A DNA stretch of 64,000 nt from Asterias amurensis (lineage: Eukaryota; Echinodermata; Asteroidea; Forcipulatida; Asteriidae). Both the position numbers and the translations under genes were made by a program. The stretch is from positions 3,053,001-3,117,000 of the forward strand of contig NC_092648.1 of assembly GCF_032118995.1 (NCBI RefSeq), written 5' to 3'. Shown piece by piece: positions 22,605 through 34,649 of the stretch (position 1 is its first letter; every line of letters begins with the position of its first letter). The notes beneath the pieces were generated by a model. The model made no database searches and was not told the origin of the DNA. It worked only from the letters and a program-made list of their open reading frames with translations.

Positions 22605-22875
22605 TATAACACTCCAACAGACTATTTATCGTCTTCGTACACGTAACGTTTCATACGCGCGTTTCAGATACCAAATGCACAACTGATTGGGTTCGAGGTG
22701 GGTAAAAAGACGTCTGGGTACTGCACGCCGTGTGATAGTCGTCGGACTATCATAGACTATTTCACACGGCAAACGATGCACTATAACACGGCGGCCGTCT
22801 AGTAAAACTAAGACATATCATGAGACGCGCTCTAAACCAATGAAAAGGCATAATATTTAGTAAGGGGTGTTATAG
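22605..22875. mobile_element. Adjacent palindromic element
   Basis: Ends TTTATAACACTCC and GGGGTGTTATAG pair. Inside, CCGTGTGATAGTC pairs with GACTATTTCACACGG around 22730-22770. It may form one composite with the preceding element. Confidence 0.55.
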
Positions 22876-23035
22876 TTATAATTATCATACATATTCAAGC
22901 TAAAAAAACAAGATCGGGTTTTTACCCCAAAAAAATTAATAACTGTATGCAAAATGTACCGATGTCTATTTCACTTCTGTAAGCCAACAATAAATAATTT
23001 GCTCTGGACAAGAAACTTTAATGTTACTTGTGATG

Positions 23036-23166
23036 GAAAAGTTTCCGTATGGCGCCACCACTTTTTCATTCAATATGAAATAATACAGTATCTAATTTAC
23101 CTCAATGAGATATCCCTATTTGTAAAAATGAGTGAAAAAGTGGTGGCGCCATACGGAAAGTTATCC
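23036..23166. mobile_element. 131-bp MITE (family M4)
   Basis: Inverted ends: CCGTATGGCGCCACCACTTT and AAAGTGGTGGCGCCATACGG. Second copy, inverted, at 40663-40798. Confidence 0.88.
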
Positions 23167-23639
23167 CTTGTGATCAGCAACACATTGTCGTTCTGATGTG
23201 GACAGTCAAAGGCTGGTACCCAGAAGATTTAGTGTGTATTTTTGTACTGTGTGGAAAGGCAACCTGACAACACACTCTGTAAGCTGATAAATGCAATCTT
23301 GTGTCCAAGAGACTCAATACTTAGTCGATCCCTCATTATCGTGAGAGAATATTATTGTAGGCCTACTTTGTCCATTACCTGCTGAGGTTGACAATTCTAT
23401 ACAAAAATAATCAATTATGGGTTTCTAATATAAAAAGATCAATTACTTACGAGTTTGCAGTTTGATGATTCACCTTGCTGTCCATCACTGGGCAAGTCAC
23501 AACCTCTACACATCCAAGTTTGTCTCAGTGTTCCACTGCCTTCCACTGCTTATAGACCAAATGGAATTTTTCATTGAGCCAATTGCCCCAACAGTTTCAA
23601 GATAGAAGTGAGATCAATGCATGTAGTGTCCAAAAATCA

Positions 23640-23803
23640 GGATCTTGTTTCATAAAGCCTGTAAGCAGAAAAATCTTGCCTAACAGAGACTGGATACCAG
23701 CCCAAATTCTATGAAGTCTACATTGTAGCAACTGGTGCCCTGCTCATTTTTTTGCTTAGCAAAGTTGCTTAGCATTTTTTCTGTATGAAATTGAGCCCAT
23801 GCA
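23640..23803. mobile_element. M2 palindromic element
   Basis: Family with inverted ends GCCCAATTTCATAAAGC / GCTTTATGAAATTGGGC and TTGCTTAGCA inside. Other copies: 39425-39625, 44996-45170, 46718-46868, 48786-48977, 49030-49190, 50407-50584, 52664-52964, 58560-58735 and 58797-58955; a partial one starts at 40398. Confidence 0.8.
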
Positions 23804-24652
23804 TGCATTGCTGATGACTAAGGTGTTTCTTGGTCAAACCACTCTCTCCTTGCACACACTCACTCACATTTTACTACACACTCACATAAAGGAAACACCT
23901 AGATCCAGACATTCTTGGCTATTCTTATACCTTTTGGGCCAATGTATTCTATTGTTCGATTGATTTGGTTTATTGCTATTTATATACAAGGATACAATAG
24001 AAGTTGCCTTGTATCTTGTGCTTAAAAAAATTAAAACACAGACATTTTTGTATATAAAAAATCAGGAATACATTACATTAGACATTCAAGAGATAATAGT
24101 TTATACAATTGAAAATTACACCCATAAAACATGATAGTTATACAAATGACTGAATAGAATGACCACATTAAAAGATCTGACATTTTACTTTGTCCCAATT
24201 AAGAAAACAAATAATTGCTCATGTGTTGACAAAATAATGAATATTCACACACTATTTGCATAATTATCTGTAGACACATCTATGCAAAACTTCTAGAAAG
24301 TGGAAGTTTTAATGTAAATTTACTTGCAATTGGGCTTATGCCTGATTTTGTTTCAATTAATCTAAACCATTGAGTAAATGTATTTAATGAATGTCAACTT
24401 GGTCATGACAGGTTCAAAAATAGGTAAATACTTGCTACATTCTGTTATTGTTTTATAAAAAAAAAGGTTCTGCATTCTCATCAGCATTGATCAAGGCTGT
24501 ATTGTTTCAAGAAAAATGGAAAGTAAGCAAAAAATGCCTGTTGTTTTATTAGCTATAGATTATACAAAATAATTGTAATTGAAATACTGTCAGAAATATT
24601 TGTTTTTAACAAAAGGTTTGTTTGTTTGTTTGTTTTGTTCTCCTGCCTGCAG

Positions 24653-24741
24653 TTCTAGTCTCCAAAACATCAAGGTGTCAGCAATTGAATTTCTGAGACC
24701 CAATCATCAGCCTGGCAAAAAACTACCTTCTCTGTAAACAG
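24653..24741 (+). other. Exon-like module A, copy 1
   Basis: Acceptor CCTGCCTGCAG, about 89 bases, donor GTAAACAG|GTAAATTGA. Copies: 25136-25231, 26989-27088, 28863-28952, 30389-30468, 30987-31084 and, inverted, 38679-38764. Splice signals are kept across copies while the interior drifts and contains stops in all frames, which suits a non-coding exon. On the opposite strand three copies (1-3) share an open stretch with FEPTGPSPSES, most simply explained by shared descent. Confidence 0.45.
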
Positions 24742-25135
24742 GTAAATTGAAGCCCTTACAGTCTCAATTCCTTCTTCAATATCCAAAGTGAATGATTCAG
24801 AAGGACTTGGGCCAGTAGGCTCAAATAACAATTGCTTATTACAGGGTCTCATTCCAATCTTATAAAGTAAACCAATTTGGATTAGAGTGACAAAAACTCA
24901 AGCAAACTGTTTGACCTCCCCCTCCAATCAATGTTGCTTAAAAAGTCTTGATATGCAATAGTTCCTCAGAATAGTTTTATAAATTGTTGGTGTTCTGGAA
25001 GTAGGCCTAAGTGAAAGCAATTTTTTGAAAGTAATTATTTGAAGTCCACTGCTTGTTTTTGTTACAGATTGGCTTGCTATATCCAAAGATGTCTACACTT
25101 CAAATGTGTATTTGTTTTGTTTTTTCTGCCTGCAG

Positions 25136-25231
25136 CTCTGGTCTCCAAACTTCAATGTGTCAACATTTGAATATCTGAGACCCACTTATCATCATCAACC
25201 TGGCATCGAAAACTACCTTCTCTGTAACCAG
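25136..25231 (+). other. Exon-like module A, copy 2
   Basis: Acceptor TGCCTGCAG and donor AACCAG|GTAAAT kept. It lies 483 bases after copy 1, with a partial B module (from 25068) between them. Confidence 0.45.
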
Positions 25232-25973
25232 GTAAATTGAAGCCCTTACAATCCCAATTCCTTCTTCAGTATCCAAAATGAGGGATTCAGAAGGACTTGG
25301 GCCAGTAGGCTCAAATGATGGCTGCATATCACAGGGTCTCATTCCAATCTTTAAAAATGTACAACCAACTTGGAGTTGAGTGACATAGAAGAAGAGGACA
25401 TGGAAAGGTTGAGGCCACATGCTAGCAAATATTCTTAACAATGTTGATCTTTTTGCATCACTTCCACCTTAAAATGATACCTCTAAATTACAATAAAACC
25501 CCAAGAGGGGGATGGGGGCACATGGCACTCTCTACCATATTTGTGCCTGTAGCTTTTAATTAGTATTTCACTCAAAGTGAGAGGGAATGTAAATTTTAGG
25601 AAAAAAATAAAAGTTTCCAAACAAAAATGTGACAGCCCCCCTTCCCTGTAAGTCAGAAAGGGCCCAGTCCTGATAGGGTTAAGTGAAACTTGTTTGAGGG
25701 AAGTATCAGTTTGACCCAAATCAAGCCCCCGGAACTCAACACTGAACTTTAAATATTGGTTTGTTTTAACTGATAATAAAGTTCACACCAACAAAAAAAA
25801 CTCAAGCAAACTGTTTGGCCTTCCCCCTCCAATCAGTGTTGCTTAAAAAAATCTTGATCGGCACAAGTTCCTCAGAATAGTTTTTCCAAATTAATTGTGT
25901 TCTGTAAGTATGTTTTATAAAAATTGAAAGCAATGAAGGTAATTATTTGAAGTCTACTGTTTTTCTTTTACAG

Positions 25974-26067
25974 GCAGGCTTGCTATATCCAAAGATGTCT
26001 ACACTTCAACAAGTAGATGTCTAATAAACTGGCCTGTGACTAAGGAACTGCACTTTTTAATTGAAAG
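25974..26067 (+). other. Exon-like module B (left arm)
   Basis: Acceptor TTCTTTTACAG, then GGCTTGCTATATCCAAAGAT..., donor TTGAAAG|GTAAATTT. Related copies begin at 25068, 28157, 29645 and, more diverged, 32061; the 28157 and 29645 copies have lost a recognisable donor. The B core (TCCAAAGATGTCTAC) also occurs on the minus strand at about 15.7, 16.3, 16.97 and 39.93 kb. Confidence 0.4.
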
Positions 26068-26521
26068 GTAAATTTGCAAAAAAAAAAGCAAATTATAAAT
26101 CTTAGTTAGGCCTGATACATACCTTACACAAAATCAAAGAGCGATTTGCCTTTACATTTTAATGCTGTCTGGTACAATGACGTGCTTGGTTACAAGTCAC
26201 CACTTTAGTTTGAATTCCTCAGAGTATAGAGACAGTTGCTACATGTAAGTAAAATGATTCGGGGCAAGCTCTTGCTTTTGCTTTTGAATGGATTTGTATG
26301 GCACAATGGTACCAGGGTCTGCTCATCTGGAGGTTGCTATACAAAAGCTTGCTCTGAATCATGTGACATATTAACTGTCTCTGTAGTCTAAGGAATTCAA
26401 ATGTAAGCGGTAACTTTTGTGACTAAGCAAGCCATAATTGTACCAGTCATTATTCAAATCTAACTCGCAAATGGCTTATAAATGGGAAGTGTTTTGGGTT
26501 GAACTAAGAATAATTTACTTG

Positions 26522-26720
26522 AGCGGAATTCGAACCAAATGCCTCCAGGTTAATGTGCTAGCGCTCTACTCTACCAACTGAAGTATACTAGCCTGATGCT
26601 GGGGGTCTTCCTATTTTGTCGATATCTTTGTTTGCGGTGCAAGTAAGAGGCCACACAACCATTAACTGCCATTTAGCCAGGGATCACACCCAAGTTTACG
26701 ATACAACCTGGGAAGTAGCA
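26522..26720 (-). mobile_element. tRNA-like SINE in the A/B unit
   Basis: Minus strand: CAGTTGGTAGAGTAGAGCGC (A box) and GGTTCGAATTCC (B box), preceded by GACAAAATAGGAAGACCCCC. Copies in later units at 28432-28560 and 29915-30085; related tail-only pieces at 46435-46520 (+) and 40190-40260. Carried along by the unit duplication. Confidence 0.7.
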
Positions 26721-26988
26721 GCCAGGGGATCACCTTGGAGGAATTCAAATTTTAATTTCAAACATCAAGTTGTAAACAACGTGGCAAGCTGACAGGGTGT
26801 ATTTGCAATCTCCTCAGATTGGATGACAGCTGTTGTGTTTCAGAAAAAGTGGAAAGTGAGAAAAATACTACCTCATATTTTTTAGTAAATACATACCCGT
26901 TTCTTGTTTATATAAAAATGATTTTTGTGGGGCTAGAAATATTTGTTTTTAACAAAAAGGTGTGTTTGTTTTGTTTTCTTGCCTGCAG

Positions 26989-27088
26989 CTCAAGTCTCCC
27001 AAACATCAACAATTGTCAACAAATGAATATCTAGGACCTACTTATCATCATACAGCCTGGCAAAAAGAACTACCTTCTCTGTAAACAG
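26989..27088 (+). other. Exon-like module A, copy 3
   Basis: Acceptor TTGCCTGCAG and donor AAACAG|GTAAAT kept; about 1.85 kb after copy 2. Confidence 0.45.
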
Positions 27089-28862
27089 GTAAATTGAAGC
27101 CCTTACATTCCCAATTCCTTCTTCAATATCCAAAATGAGGGATTCAGAAGGACTTGGGCCAGTTGGCTCAAATAACAGTTGCTTCTTACAGGGTCTCATT
27201 TCAATCTTATAAAGTACAACCAATTTGGAGTGGAGTGTCATATAGAAGAAGAGAAGAAAGGTTGAGGCTGGCAAGAAATTTTAATAACTGCTCCTTTTGC
27301 ATCACTTTTTTTTTGGGGGGGGGGGGGCATGATACCCTCTACTATACTTTTGCCTGTTGCTTTTTTGCTGCATCTGACCACCACCAAATTTTATGACTTT
27401 AACCAATAATTATTTAGGGTCATCTTGTAAACAAAATACGAAGGTCCTCTGTTACCATTTGACCTTGGGTGAAATTATGTGAAAAAACAATTGTAGTTAT
27501 TTTGGGGGTCTTTCACCATAAACTTGCTACATGTTTGTTTAGTTTTCCCAAGAAAGTGGAAGCGATTTGTCACACGATAGACTCATAATTAACAGCACAC
27601 ACAACAGTTGTCAATTAACTATCAAAGGTGCCCTTTAATTAAATGTCTGAAACTATATCTAACAAATCCCATATCTATGTCATCATGCAGAACATTTGGT
27701 GAAACGTACAATTATAAAAACAACTCTAGAACTTAATACAATGGGGGGCAACTATGTGCCCCTCCCCTCTCCCCTGTCCCATGTAGGTCTGAAAAAGCCA
27801 ATCCTGTTAGGGTTAAGTGAAACTTGTTTGAGGGAAGAATCAGTTTGACCAAAATCAAGCCTACAAAAATGAATTTGACCTCCCCCTTCCAATCACTTTT
27901 GCTTATTTTGATTGCAGCAACTAAATCAATCTTATATAGGATTTGAGGCATTGCATGGAGATTTATTTTGTTTGCGATAACACCATGTGTGTATCTACTT
28001 CAATCTTAATTTATAAATCAATCTTCATCTGCAAAAGTTTATCTGAATAGTTTTCCAACTGTTGGTGTTCTGAAAGTATTTTTGATAACAATTCTAAAGT
28101 GAAAGTAATTCATTTGAAAATATTTACTTGAAGTCTACTGTTGGTTTTTGTTACAGCAAGGCTTGCAATCTCCAAAGATGTCTACACTTCAACACGTAGA
28201 TGTCTAAGAAACTGGCCTGTGATTAAGTAACTGCACTTTTTAGTAAAAAGAACGTTTGCTAAAGAGCAAATTTGTAATATATACACCCAAATTGAGATTC
28301 TAGTTGGGCCTCATGTGTACTTTACACAAAATCAATTAATGGGAAGCAAGCTCACATGATGCAAATAATCAGAAAGCATTTTTTTTGTTTATTAAAAGTT
28401 TGGGGTTGAACAAAGCAAAATTGACAGAGCGGGATTCAAAACTATGGCCTCCACTTTACCCTATCAACTGAGATTTGTAGCCTGATGCCGGGGGTCTTCC
28501 TATTTTGTCAATATCTTTGTTTGGGGTGAAAGTAAAAAGCCATACAACCGTTAACTGCCGTGTAGCCAGGGATCACATCCAAGTTTACGATACAACCTGG
28601 GAAGTGGCAGCCAGGGGATCACCTTGAAGGGATTTGAATTTTCATGTCAAATATCAAGTTGTAACAACGCGGCAAGCTGTCTGGGTACATGTGCATCTCC
28701 TCAGATTTGATCAGCTCTAGTGTTTCAGAAAAAGTAGAAAATGAGAAAAATGGTACTCTTAGTTATAAGTCCTGTTTTCTTGTTTATACAGAATGACTTT
28801 GGTTGGGCTTGAAATATTTGTTTTTAACAGAAGATGTGTTTGTTTTGTTTACCTGTCTGCAG

Positions 28863-28952
28863 CTCTAGTCTCCAAAACTTCAAGTAAATGTCTGATGAGA
28901 CCAATTTGTCATCATACAGCTTGACAAAAAGAGCTACCTTCTCTGTAAACAG
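28863..28952 (+). other. Exon-like module A, copy 4
   Basis: Acceptor CTGTCTGCAG and a stronger donor AAACAG|GTAAGT. A palindromic element is inserted 16 bases after the exon-like end (28968-29161), at the same site as in copy 5. Confidence 0.45.
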
Positions 28953-28967
28953 GTAAGTTGAAAGCCG

Positions 28968-29161
28968 AAAGCCTGGTTCATACTTCCCGCAAATGCAAAT
29001 GCGATACGAATGTTAACGTCACAAGTTCACAAGGAATATTTCGAAGCAGTGGAGTTTTGCTCAACTCTCTTGCAAATATCGCAGCAAAAACAGAGTTAGG
29101 ACATCAAATTCTCATCAACTTCGCATCGCTTTCGCATTCGCAGGAAGTTTGAGCCAGGCTT
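28968..29161. mobile_element. Palindromic element inserted after module A copy 4
   Basis: Inverted ends AAGCCTGGTTCATACTTCC and GGAAGTTTGAGCCAGGCTT. Related insertion at the same site at 30483-30627. Confidence 0.8.
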
Positions 29162-30388
29162 AACAGTCCCAAAACCTTTTTCAGTTTCCAAAGTGAAGGA
29201 TTCAGAATGATTTTGGCAAGTAGGCTCTAATGAAAAGTACCCTTTCAGTGATTAAAGTTTGAAACTACATCAATGTCATCATGCAGGGCTTGATAAAATG
29301 TACAATTGTGGCAAATTTCATAAAAATAACTCATGAGTTTTGGAAAATCCAAAGGGGTCACTATGTTTCCCTTTCCCTCAAAGTCTGAAAGGGCCCGGTA
29401 CTTAAACACTTACAACACTATACTTAAAATGTAGGTTTGTTTAAACTGATAAAAAAGTTCACACCAAAAAAAAAAAACTCAAGCAAACTGTTCAGGAATT
29501 TGAGCTCCCCCTCCAATCACTGTTGCTTAAAATAATCTTGATCTGCACAATCTTGATCTGGAAGTATTTTTTATAAAAATTTCAAAGTAAAAGCAGTTTG
29601 TTTGAAAGTAAACATTTGAAGTCTACTGTTCGTTTTTATTACAGGTAGGCTTGCTATATCCAAAGGTGTCTACATGTCAACAAGTAGATAATAAACAAGC
29701 CTGTGATCAAGGAACTGCACTTTTTAATAAAGAGATAAATTTCCTAAAAATATTTATTAGTAATTTTTAGTCTCAAATATAGAGCTCCTAGTTAGGCCTG
29801 GTGCATACATTACACGAAACCAAATAGTGGAAAGCAAGTTAACATGATGCAAATAATCAGTACGTGTTGTTTAATAAATTTTGGGTTGTACTATAATAAA
29901 ACAAATTACTAGAGCAGGATTTGAACCAATGACCTCCAGATAAATGTGCTAGCTCCGCTCTACAAACTGAACTATAATAGGCTGATGCTGGGGGTCTACC
30001 TATTTTGTCGATCTTAGTTTGGGGTGAAAGTAAGAAGCCATACAACCGTTAACTGCCATGTAGCCAGGGATCACACCCAAGTTTAAGATACCAACCTGGA
30101 AAGGAGCAGCCATGGGATCACCTTGAAGGGATTTGATTTTTCATTTCAAAGATCAAGTTGTAAACAACCCTGGCAAGCTGGCCGGGTACAATTGCAATCT
30201 CCTTAGATCGGATGACAGCTCCAGTGCTTCAGGAAAAGTAGAAAGAGAGAAAATTATTATTCTATATTTTTTAGTGATACATACCTATTTTCTTGTTTAT
30301 TCAGAATGACTTTGGTTGGGCTTGGAATATTTGCTTGAATTATCCTGTGTAACAATAAGGTATGTTTGTTTTGTTTTTCTGCCTGTAG

Positions 30389-30468
30389 TTCCAGTCTCCA
30401 AGTAAATATCTGATGAGATCAAGTTCATCATACAGCTTTGTAAAAAGAACTACCTTCTCTGTAAACAG
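30389..30468 (+). other. Exon-like module A, copy 5
   Basis: Acceptor TGCCTGTAG and donor AAACAG|GTAAGT. It shares the intronic palindromic insertion with copy 4, so the two are sister duplicates. Confidence 0.45.
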
Positions 30469-30482
30469 GTAAGTTGAAACCA

Positions 30483-30627
30483 TCAAGCCTGGTTCATCTT
30501 TTATGCAAACGCAAAATAAATGTTGACGTCACAAATTTGCAGCGAATAATTCGCAAATCGCAGCAAAAACGAGTTGTGACGTCAAATTCGTGTCAACTTC
30601 GCATTCGCAGGAAGTTTGAACCTGGCT
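30483..30627. mobile_element. Palindromic element inserted after module A copy 5
   Basis: Ends AAGCCTGGTTCAT and AGGAAGTTTGAACCTGGCT. Shorter than the copy in unit 4 but at the same position. Confidence 0.78.
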
Positions 30628-30986
30628 AAACAGTCCCAATTCATTCTTCAGTATCTTGAGTGAAGGATTCAGAAAGTAACTATACCCATGTCATCATGCA
30701 GAGCTTGGTAAAAATGTACAAATTATTTCATAAAAGTAACTCTAAAACTTTTGAAAATCAAAGGGGGCCACTATGAATCCCCTGCCCTCTCTGTCCTGTA
30801 AATCTGAGGGCCCAGTCTAGGTTCTGTGTAACTTGTTTCAGGGAAGAATTAATTCAAAAGTTCACACAAAAACCTCCAGCAAACTGTTGTAGGAATTTGA
30901 TTTAATCACTGTTGCTTTTCTTTCGTTATAGGCTAGAAATATTTGTTTTAACAAAAAGGTGTGTTTGTTTTTTCCTTCCTGCGCAG

Positions 30987-31084
30987 CTCCAGTGTCCACA
31001 ACTTCAACATGTCAACAAGTAAATGTCTGAGACCCACTTATCATCATACAGCCTGGCATAAAGAACCACCTTTCCTGTAAACAG
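30987..31084 (+). other. Exon-like module A, copy 6
   Basis: Acceptor TTCCTGCGCAG. The donor reads AAACAG|GCGAGT, a GC donor in place of GT. This copy lies in the part of the left arm that is mirrored at 36.8-38.8 kb. Confidence 0.4.
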
Positions 31085-31825
31085 GCGAGTTGAAACCCTT
31101 ACAGTCCCAATTCCTTCACAAGTATCCAAAGTGAAGGATTTAGAAGGACTTGGGCCAGTATAGGGTAAATTAACAGTTGCATATCACAGGGCCTCTTTCG
31201 AATCTTAAAAAGTACAACCAATTTGGATTAGAGTGATATAAGAAGAGGTTATGGAAAGACTGAGGCCACATGCTGGCAGGAACTTCTAATAATTGCTCTT
31301 TTTGCATCACTTCCACCTTGTATGACAACTCTAAATTAAATTAAAACACTATCGAAATGGGGGGAGGGGCATGGTGTCCTTTAAAAGCAATAATTATTTA
31401 GGCTCATCTTGTAAACAAAACATCGAGTCGACTGGCCCATGGCAACCATTATTTTGTTTGACCTAGGGTGAAATTATTTACAAAACAATTGTAGTTACTT
31501 TTAGGGTCTTTAACTACAATTAACAAACTGTCCACATGCTTTTTTAGTTTTATCAAGAAAATGGAAGTGATTTGTCACATGACAGTGTTATCATGCATTG
31601 TGGGAATTCAAAATGACCACTATATGCAGTGACCATCTTTATTTTTAAAATTTCAGCATGTACTTTGGGTTTCTAACTCAAAAGAAATACAATCAAAATA
31701 TCATCAGTTTGGTTGCACTCTCTTCCCTCAAAGATAACAGGAATTTCAATCATTAAGAGGAAATACAAAAGACAAAGTTTTATTATCTAAACACAATGTG
31801 TGTGCCCACAACAATGGGCAGTTTA

Positions 31826-31970
31826 TTACAAATGGGAGACTTTGGAATGCTAAGTGGCAGCAGACTTACAAGGTAAATTTCCATTGCTTACGTAGTTCTG
31901 AGCATGCGCACATTACCGAGAGTAATGGATTTTACCTGGTAAGTCTGCTGCCACCAAGGGTCCCAAAAGT
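31826..31970. mobile_element. 145-bp palindromic element (family M3)
   Basis: Ends include GGCAGCAGACTTACAAGGTA and TACCTGGTAAGTCTGCTGCC. A second copy lies at 57645-57785 in a HECTD1 intron. Confidence 0.8.
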
Positions 31971-32141
31971 ATCCCATTACTCTTTAATAATTAAATGTAT
32001 GAAGTGAAAGCAATTCATTTGAAAGTAATTCTTTTTAGTCAACTGTTTGTTTTGTTACAGGACGACTTCCGACGTTCCACATTGCAACACTTCACTTTTG
32101 TTTGAGCAGTCCTCCTGTTACCTTTTTCTCTTGTGCTTTAG

Positions 32142-32468
32142 AAAATCAGTTTTGTTAATTATTATTGTTCCTTTCTGCTTTATTTTGCTGTTATTGAAAG
32201 TTTCGTTGCAATTTGTTTGTGTTTGATGTTTGTCTGTCTGTGTGCGCGCTCACATTTATTGGTTCGAGAATGCCCTACGCTAAGCGCATTTTCAACCGCC
32301 CAAGAGACGATTTCGGCGGTTGGTAGACCTAAGCGGCAGATACGCGGTCGATTCGGGCATTCTGTTAAATTCACCACGATATTAAGGCCTAATAGTTTTC
32401 AACCTCTACTCCAGTTATCAACTTGGACCTGCATCGGGACAGCAAAATGTCCGTCACCTCTGGAATTG
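32142..32468 (+). other. Exon-like module D, left arm
   Basis: Acceptor CTCTTGTGCTTTAG and donor GAATTG|GTGAGT, both conserved with the right-arm copy at 37252-37537. An ATG at 32270 opens a frame that stops after 18 codons, whereas the right copy stays open to its donor. Just upstream (32061-32141) is a diverged B-like piece. Confidence 0.4.
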
Positions 32469-32773
32469 GTGAGTTTCTGTTTTCAATTTTGATTAAGGAA
32501 CTGAACTCTTTAGTTAAAGGTATATTCCTAAAAAGCAAGTTCTATTAGTCATAATATGAACACCTAAAAAGGTTCCTAGTTGCACCTGATGTATACTTTA
32601 CACAAAATCAAGAAATGCAAAGCAAATTGCAAATAATCAGTGTTTATTGTTTTTAATTGTTATAGCTTGATTTGATACCTTTCAATACTTTGAGAGCAGG
32701 GCCATTCCAGTTTTTAATTATCTCTGCAAACTGTTTTGCTAATCACACTTTTTGGCATTCATACAATTTTCAG

Positions 32774-32900
32774 AGCCAGCTGTTCCCCAAAATCAAATGC
32801 AATGGGAATCAGCTCTGCTGACATCGCTGAAGGCTACAAAGTACAAGGCATATGAAATATCAGCATCTAATCATCAGGACACCCTAGATGTTACTTGTAG
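32774..32900 (+). other. Exon-like module C, left arm
   Basis: Acceptor ACAATTTTCAG, then AGCCAGCTGTTCCCCAAAAT. Homologous to minus-strand copies starting at 37055, 15054 and 9957. In the phase set by module D this copy hits a stop early; the right copy does not. The 3' end is uncertain. Confidence 0.4.
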
Positions 32901-33091
32901 AAATCTTAATAAAGAACAATCCAATAATTTTTCTTAAATTTTGAAAACAACTCTAGATGTGTCAGTAACATAATTAAGTTTTTCCAATAAACAAACGGTT
33001 AATATTTCTGTAAATAAGTGCACCATTGCAAGCAAGCACACATGCGATTTTTTGCGCTACTTGGCAATCTTAGGGCCTTGGTTGTGCGGCA

Positions 33092-33165
33092 CTAACCCTA
33101 ACCCTATTAACCCTATTAACCCTATTAACCCTATTAACCCTATTAACCCTATTAACCCTTACTAA
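33092..33165 (+). repeat. Telomere-like array, left arm
   Basis: Starts CCCTAACCC and continues as CCCTATTAA repeats of 9 bp, about seven units. It mirrors the array at 36588-36705. Confidence 0.85.
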
Positions 33166-33959
33166 TTGTTTGGAATACGGAAGTACAAAGCATGGAACAT
33201 TCCAGACTTATTGCGAAAAGGGACTTGGACACATGCACGTGGCATGTGGGGTCTCAGCCCGGCCGGTTGTTTCACATCTGGTGGTTGATCTTAAAGGTGC
33301 ACTCCGGTGTTATCACAAACTATGGTTGACCAAACGGGTTAGTTCCTAGTCTAGGCCATGTGACTAGGGGCCGCGTTCGGGAGTAGGGGGTGCCCCCCTC
33401 AGACGGGGGCATGGACCTGGGCGCTGATTTAATATAGTATGAGGGCCCTTATGATCTCCCGGGCGTGTCGGGGCTGGTATCCTGGGACCTGCACGTGGTG
33501 GCCCTGCTTTTAACTAGCCTTACCAGGATGATATAGGCAAAATTATGAACCAAATAAATTAAAGGCTTGCGATGGTGCATTTATACAATACCTTACCTTT
33601 ACTCTCACAAGTGTAATATCCAATGTAATACTGGCACAACTTTTTAGGTCATCAATTTTCTAATTGTGGTTTTTCAGCTGTACTGTTTGAAAATAGGTTA
33701 AAGTACATTGCTGTGCCAGAAATTCACTCTTTTGCTCATTAAATTTTGGTTGCATGCCTGTTGCAACTAGTCAACAGAAAAAAACATGTTTGAGTTTACT
33801 CTTTGGCTCTCACGATCAATAAAAATAGAGAGGAAAAGGGCGTTTGAGAGAACTTGAGAAAAAAATAAAATAAGTGCATTGTCATGAATACATCTGAAGT
33901 CTTGTTTTGTGTAAAAAAATGCTCAATAAGTTTATATATTCATGTTGAGTCTGTCTTTT

Positions 33960-34330
33960 TATTTAATCTTGTTCTTTTGACTGATTTGGGACCATTTTAT
34001 TTTTCGGTCAATTTTCGCAAATGGGCCGTTTTGAGCCAGGATCTTTGGTTTAAAAAAACTGCAAGGGGTTAAACTTGTTCTTTAGAATGATTTGGGACCA
34101 TTTTATTAGTTGGCCAATTTTACAAAATGGGCCTTTTTGAGCCAGGATTTGGGGTTTAAAAAACTGCAAGGGGTTAAAACTTGTTCTTTTGAATGATTTG
34201 GGACCATTTTGTTAGTTGGCCAATTTCACAAAATGGGCCTTTTTAAGTCAGGATTTGGGGTTTAAAAAACTGCAAGGGGTTAAACTTGTTCCTTTGACTG
34301 ATTCTGGACCATTATTATTATCAGTCAATT
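33960..34330 (+). repeat. About 105-bp tandem repeat, left side of the loop
   Basis: About 3.5 units, each with GCAAGGGGTTAAAC (34061, 34166, 34273) and GATTTGGGACCATTTT. They face inverted copies at 34650-35400. Confidence 0.85.
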
Positions 34331-34414
34331 TAATGAGCCTTTTTGAGTGGATGGATATCGGAGGGGGGTTCATTAGGGCAGTTTTTACATCAAAAAATGT
34401 AAAGTTTAGTCAAA

Positions 34415-34608
34415 AGAGGGCGCTGTAACAAACACAAATGCATTTTTTCCCCATCATTTTGATTGCCTAAAAGTTTTTTGTTATAGCGCCCTCTAGTGGC
34501 CGTGAGTACTCCGCATCAAAAAGTTCCTAAAAGTTTTTGCTATAGCGCCCTCTTGAGTGCGGAAGTACTTAGCATCCCTAGTACCTTGTAAAGCGCCCTC
34601 CCCGGCTT
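34415..34608. promoter_or_regulatory. Four CTCF-like motifs in the palindrome's central loop
   Basis: AGAGGGCGCT occurs at 34415-34424 (+), and reverse-strand versions start at 34485, 34544 and 34592. The second reads GGCCACTAGAGGGCGCT on the minus strand, which fits the animal CTCF core (CCASYAGRKGGCRS type) very well. The others share only the GAGGGCGC part. One points right and three point left. Binding is inference; the motif is also common in repeats. Confidence 0.45.
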
Positions 34609-34649
34609 GAAGTTCATGGCACACCATCGGCCAAGGCCGTATTCAAAAT

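Larger units (their letters stand above)
24600..31350 (+). repeat. Tandemly duplicated A/B exon-like units
   Basis: Units carry an A module, a shared stretch with GGATTCAGAAGGACTTGGGC and AACTTGTTTGAGGGAAG, a B module, and often a SINE. A-to-A spacing is 483, 1853, 1874, 1526 and 598 bp. Units differ by substitutions, small indels and insertions. Confidence 0.8.

Noticed and set aside
24670-27274. Minus-strand peptide with FEPTGPSPSES conserved at 24.7, 25.3 and 27.1 kb
   Set aside because: The three copies are recent duplicates of the same DNA; A4-A6 and the right-arm copy do not keep the frame, and plus-strand splice signals explain the conserved edges better.
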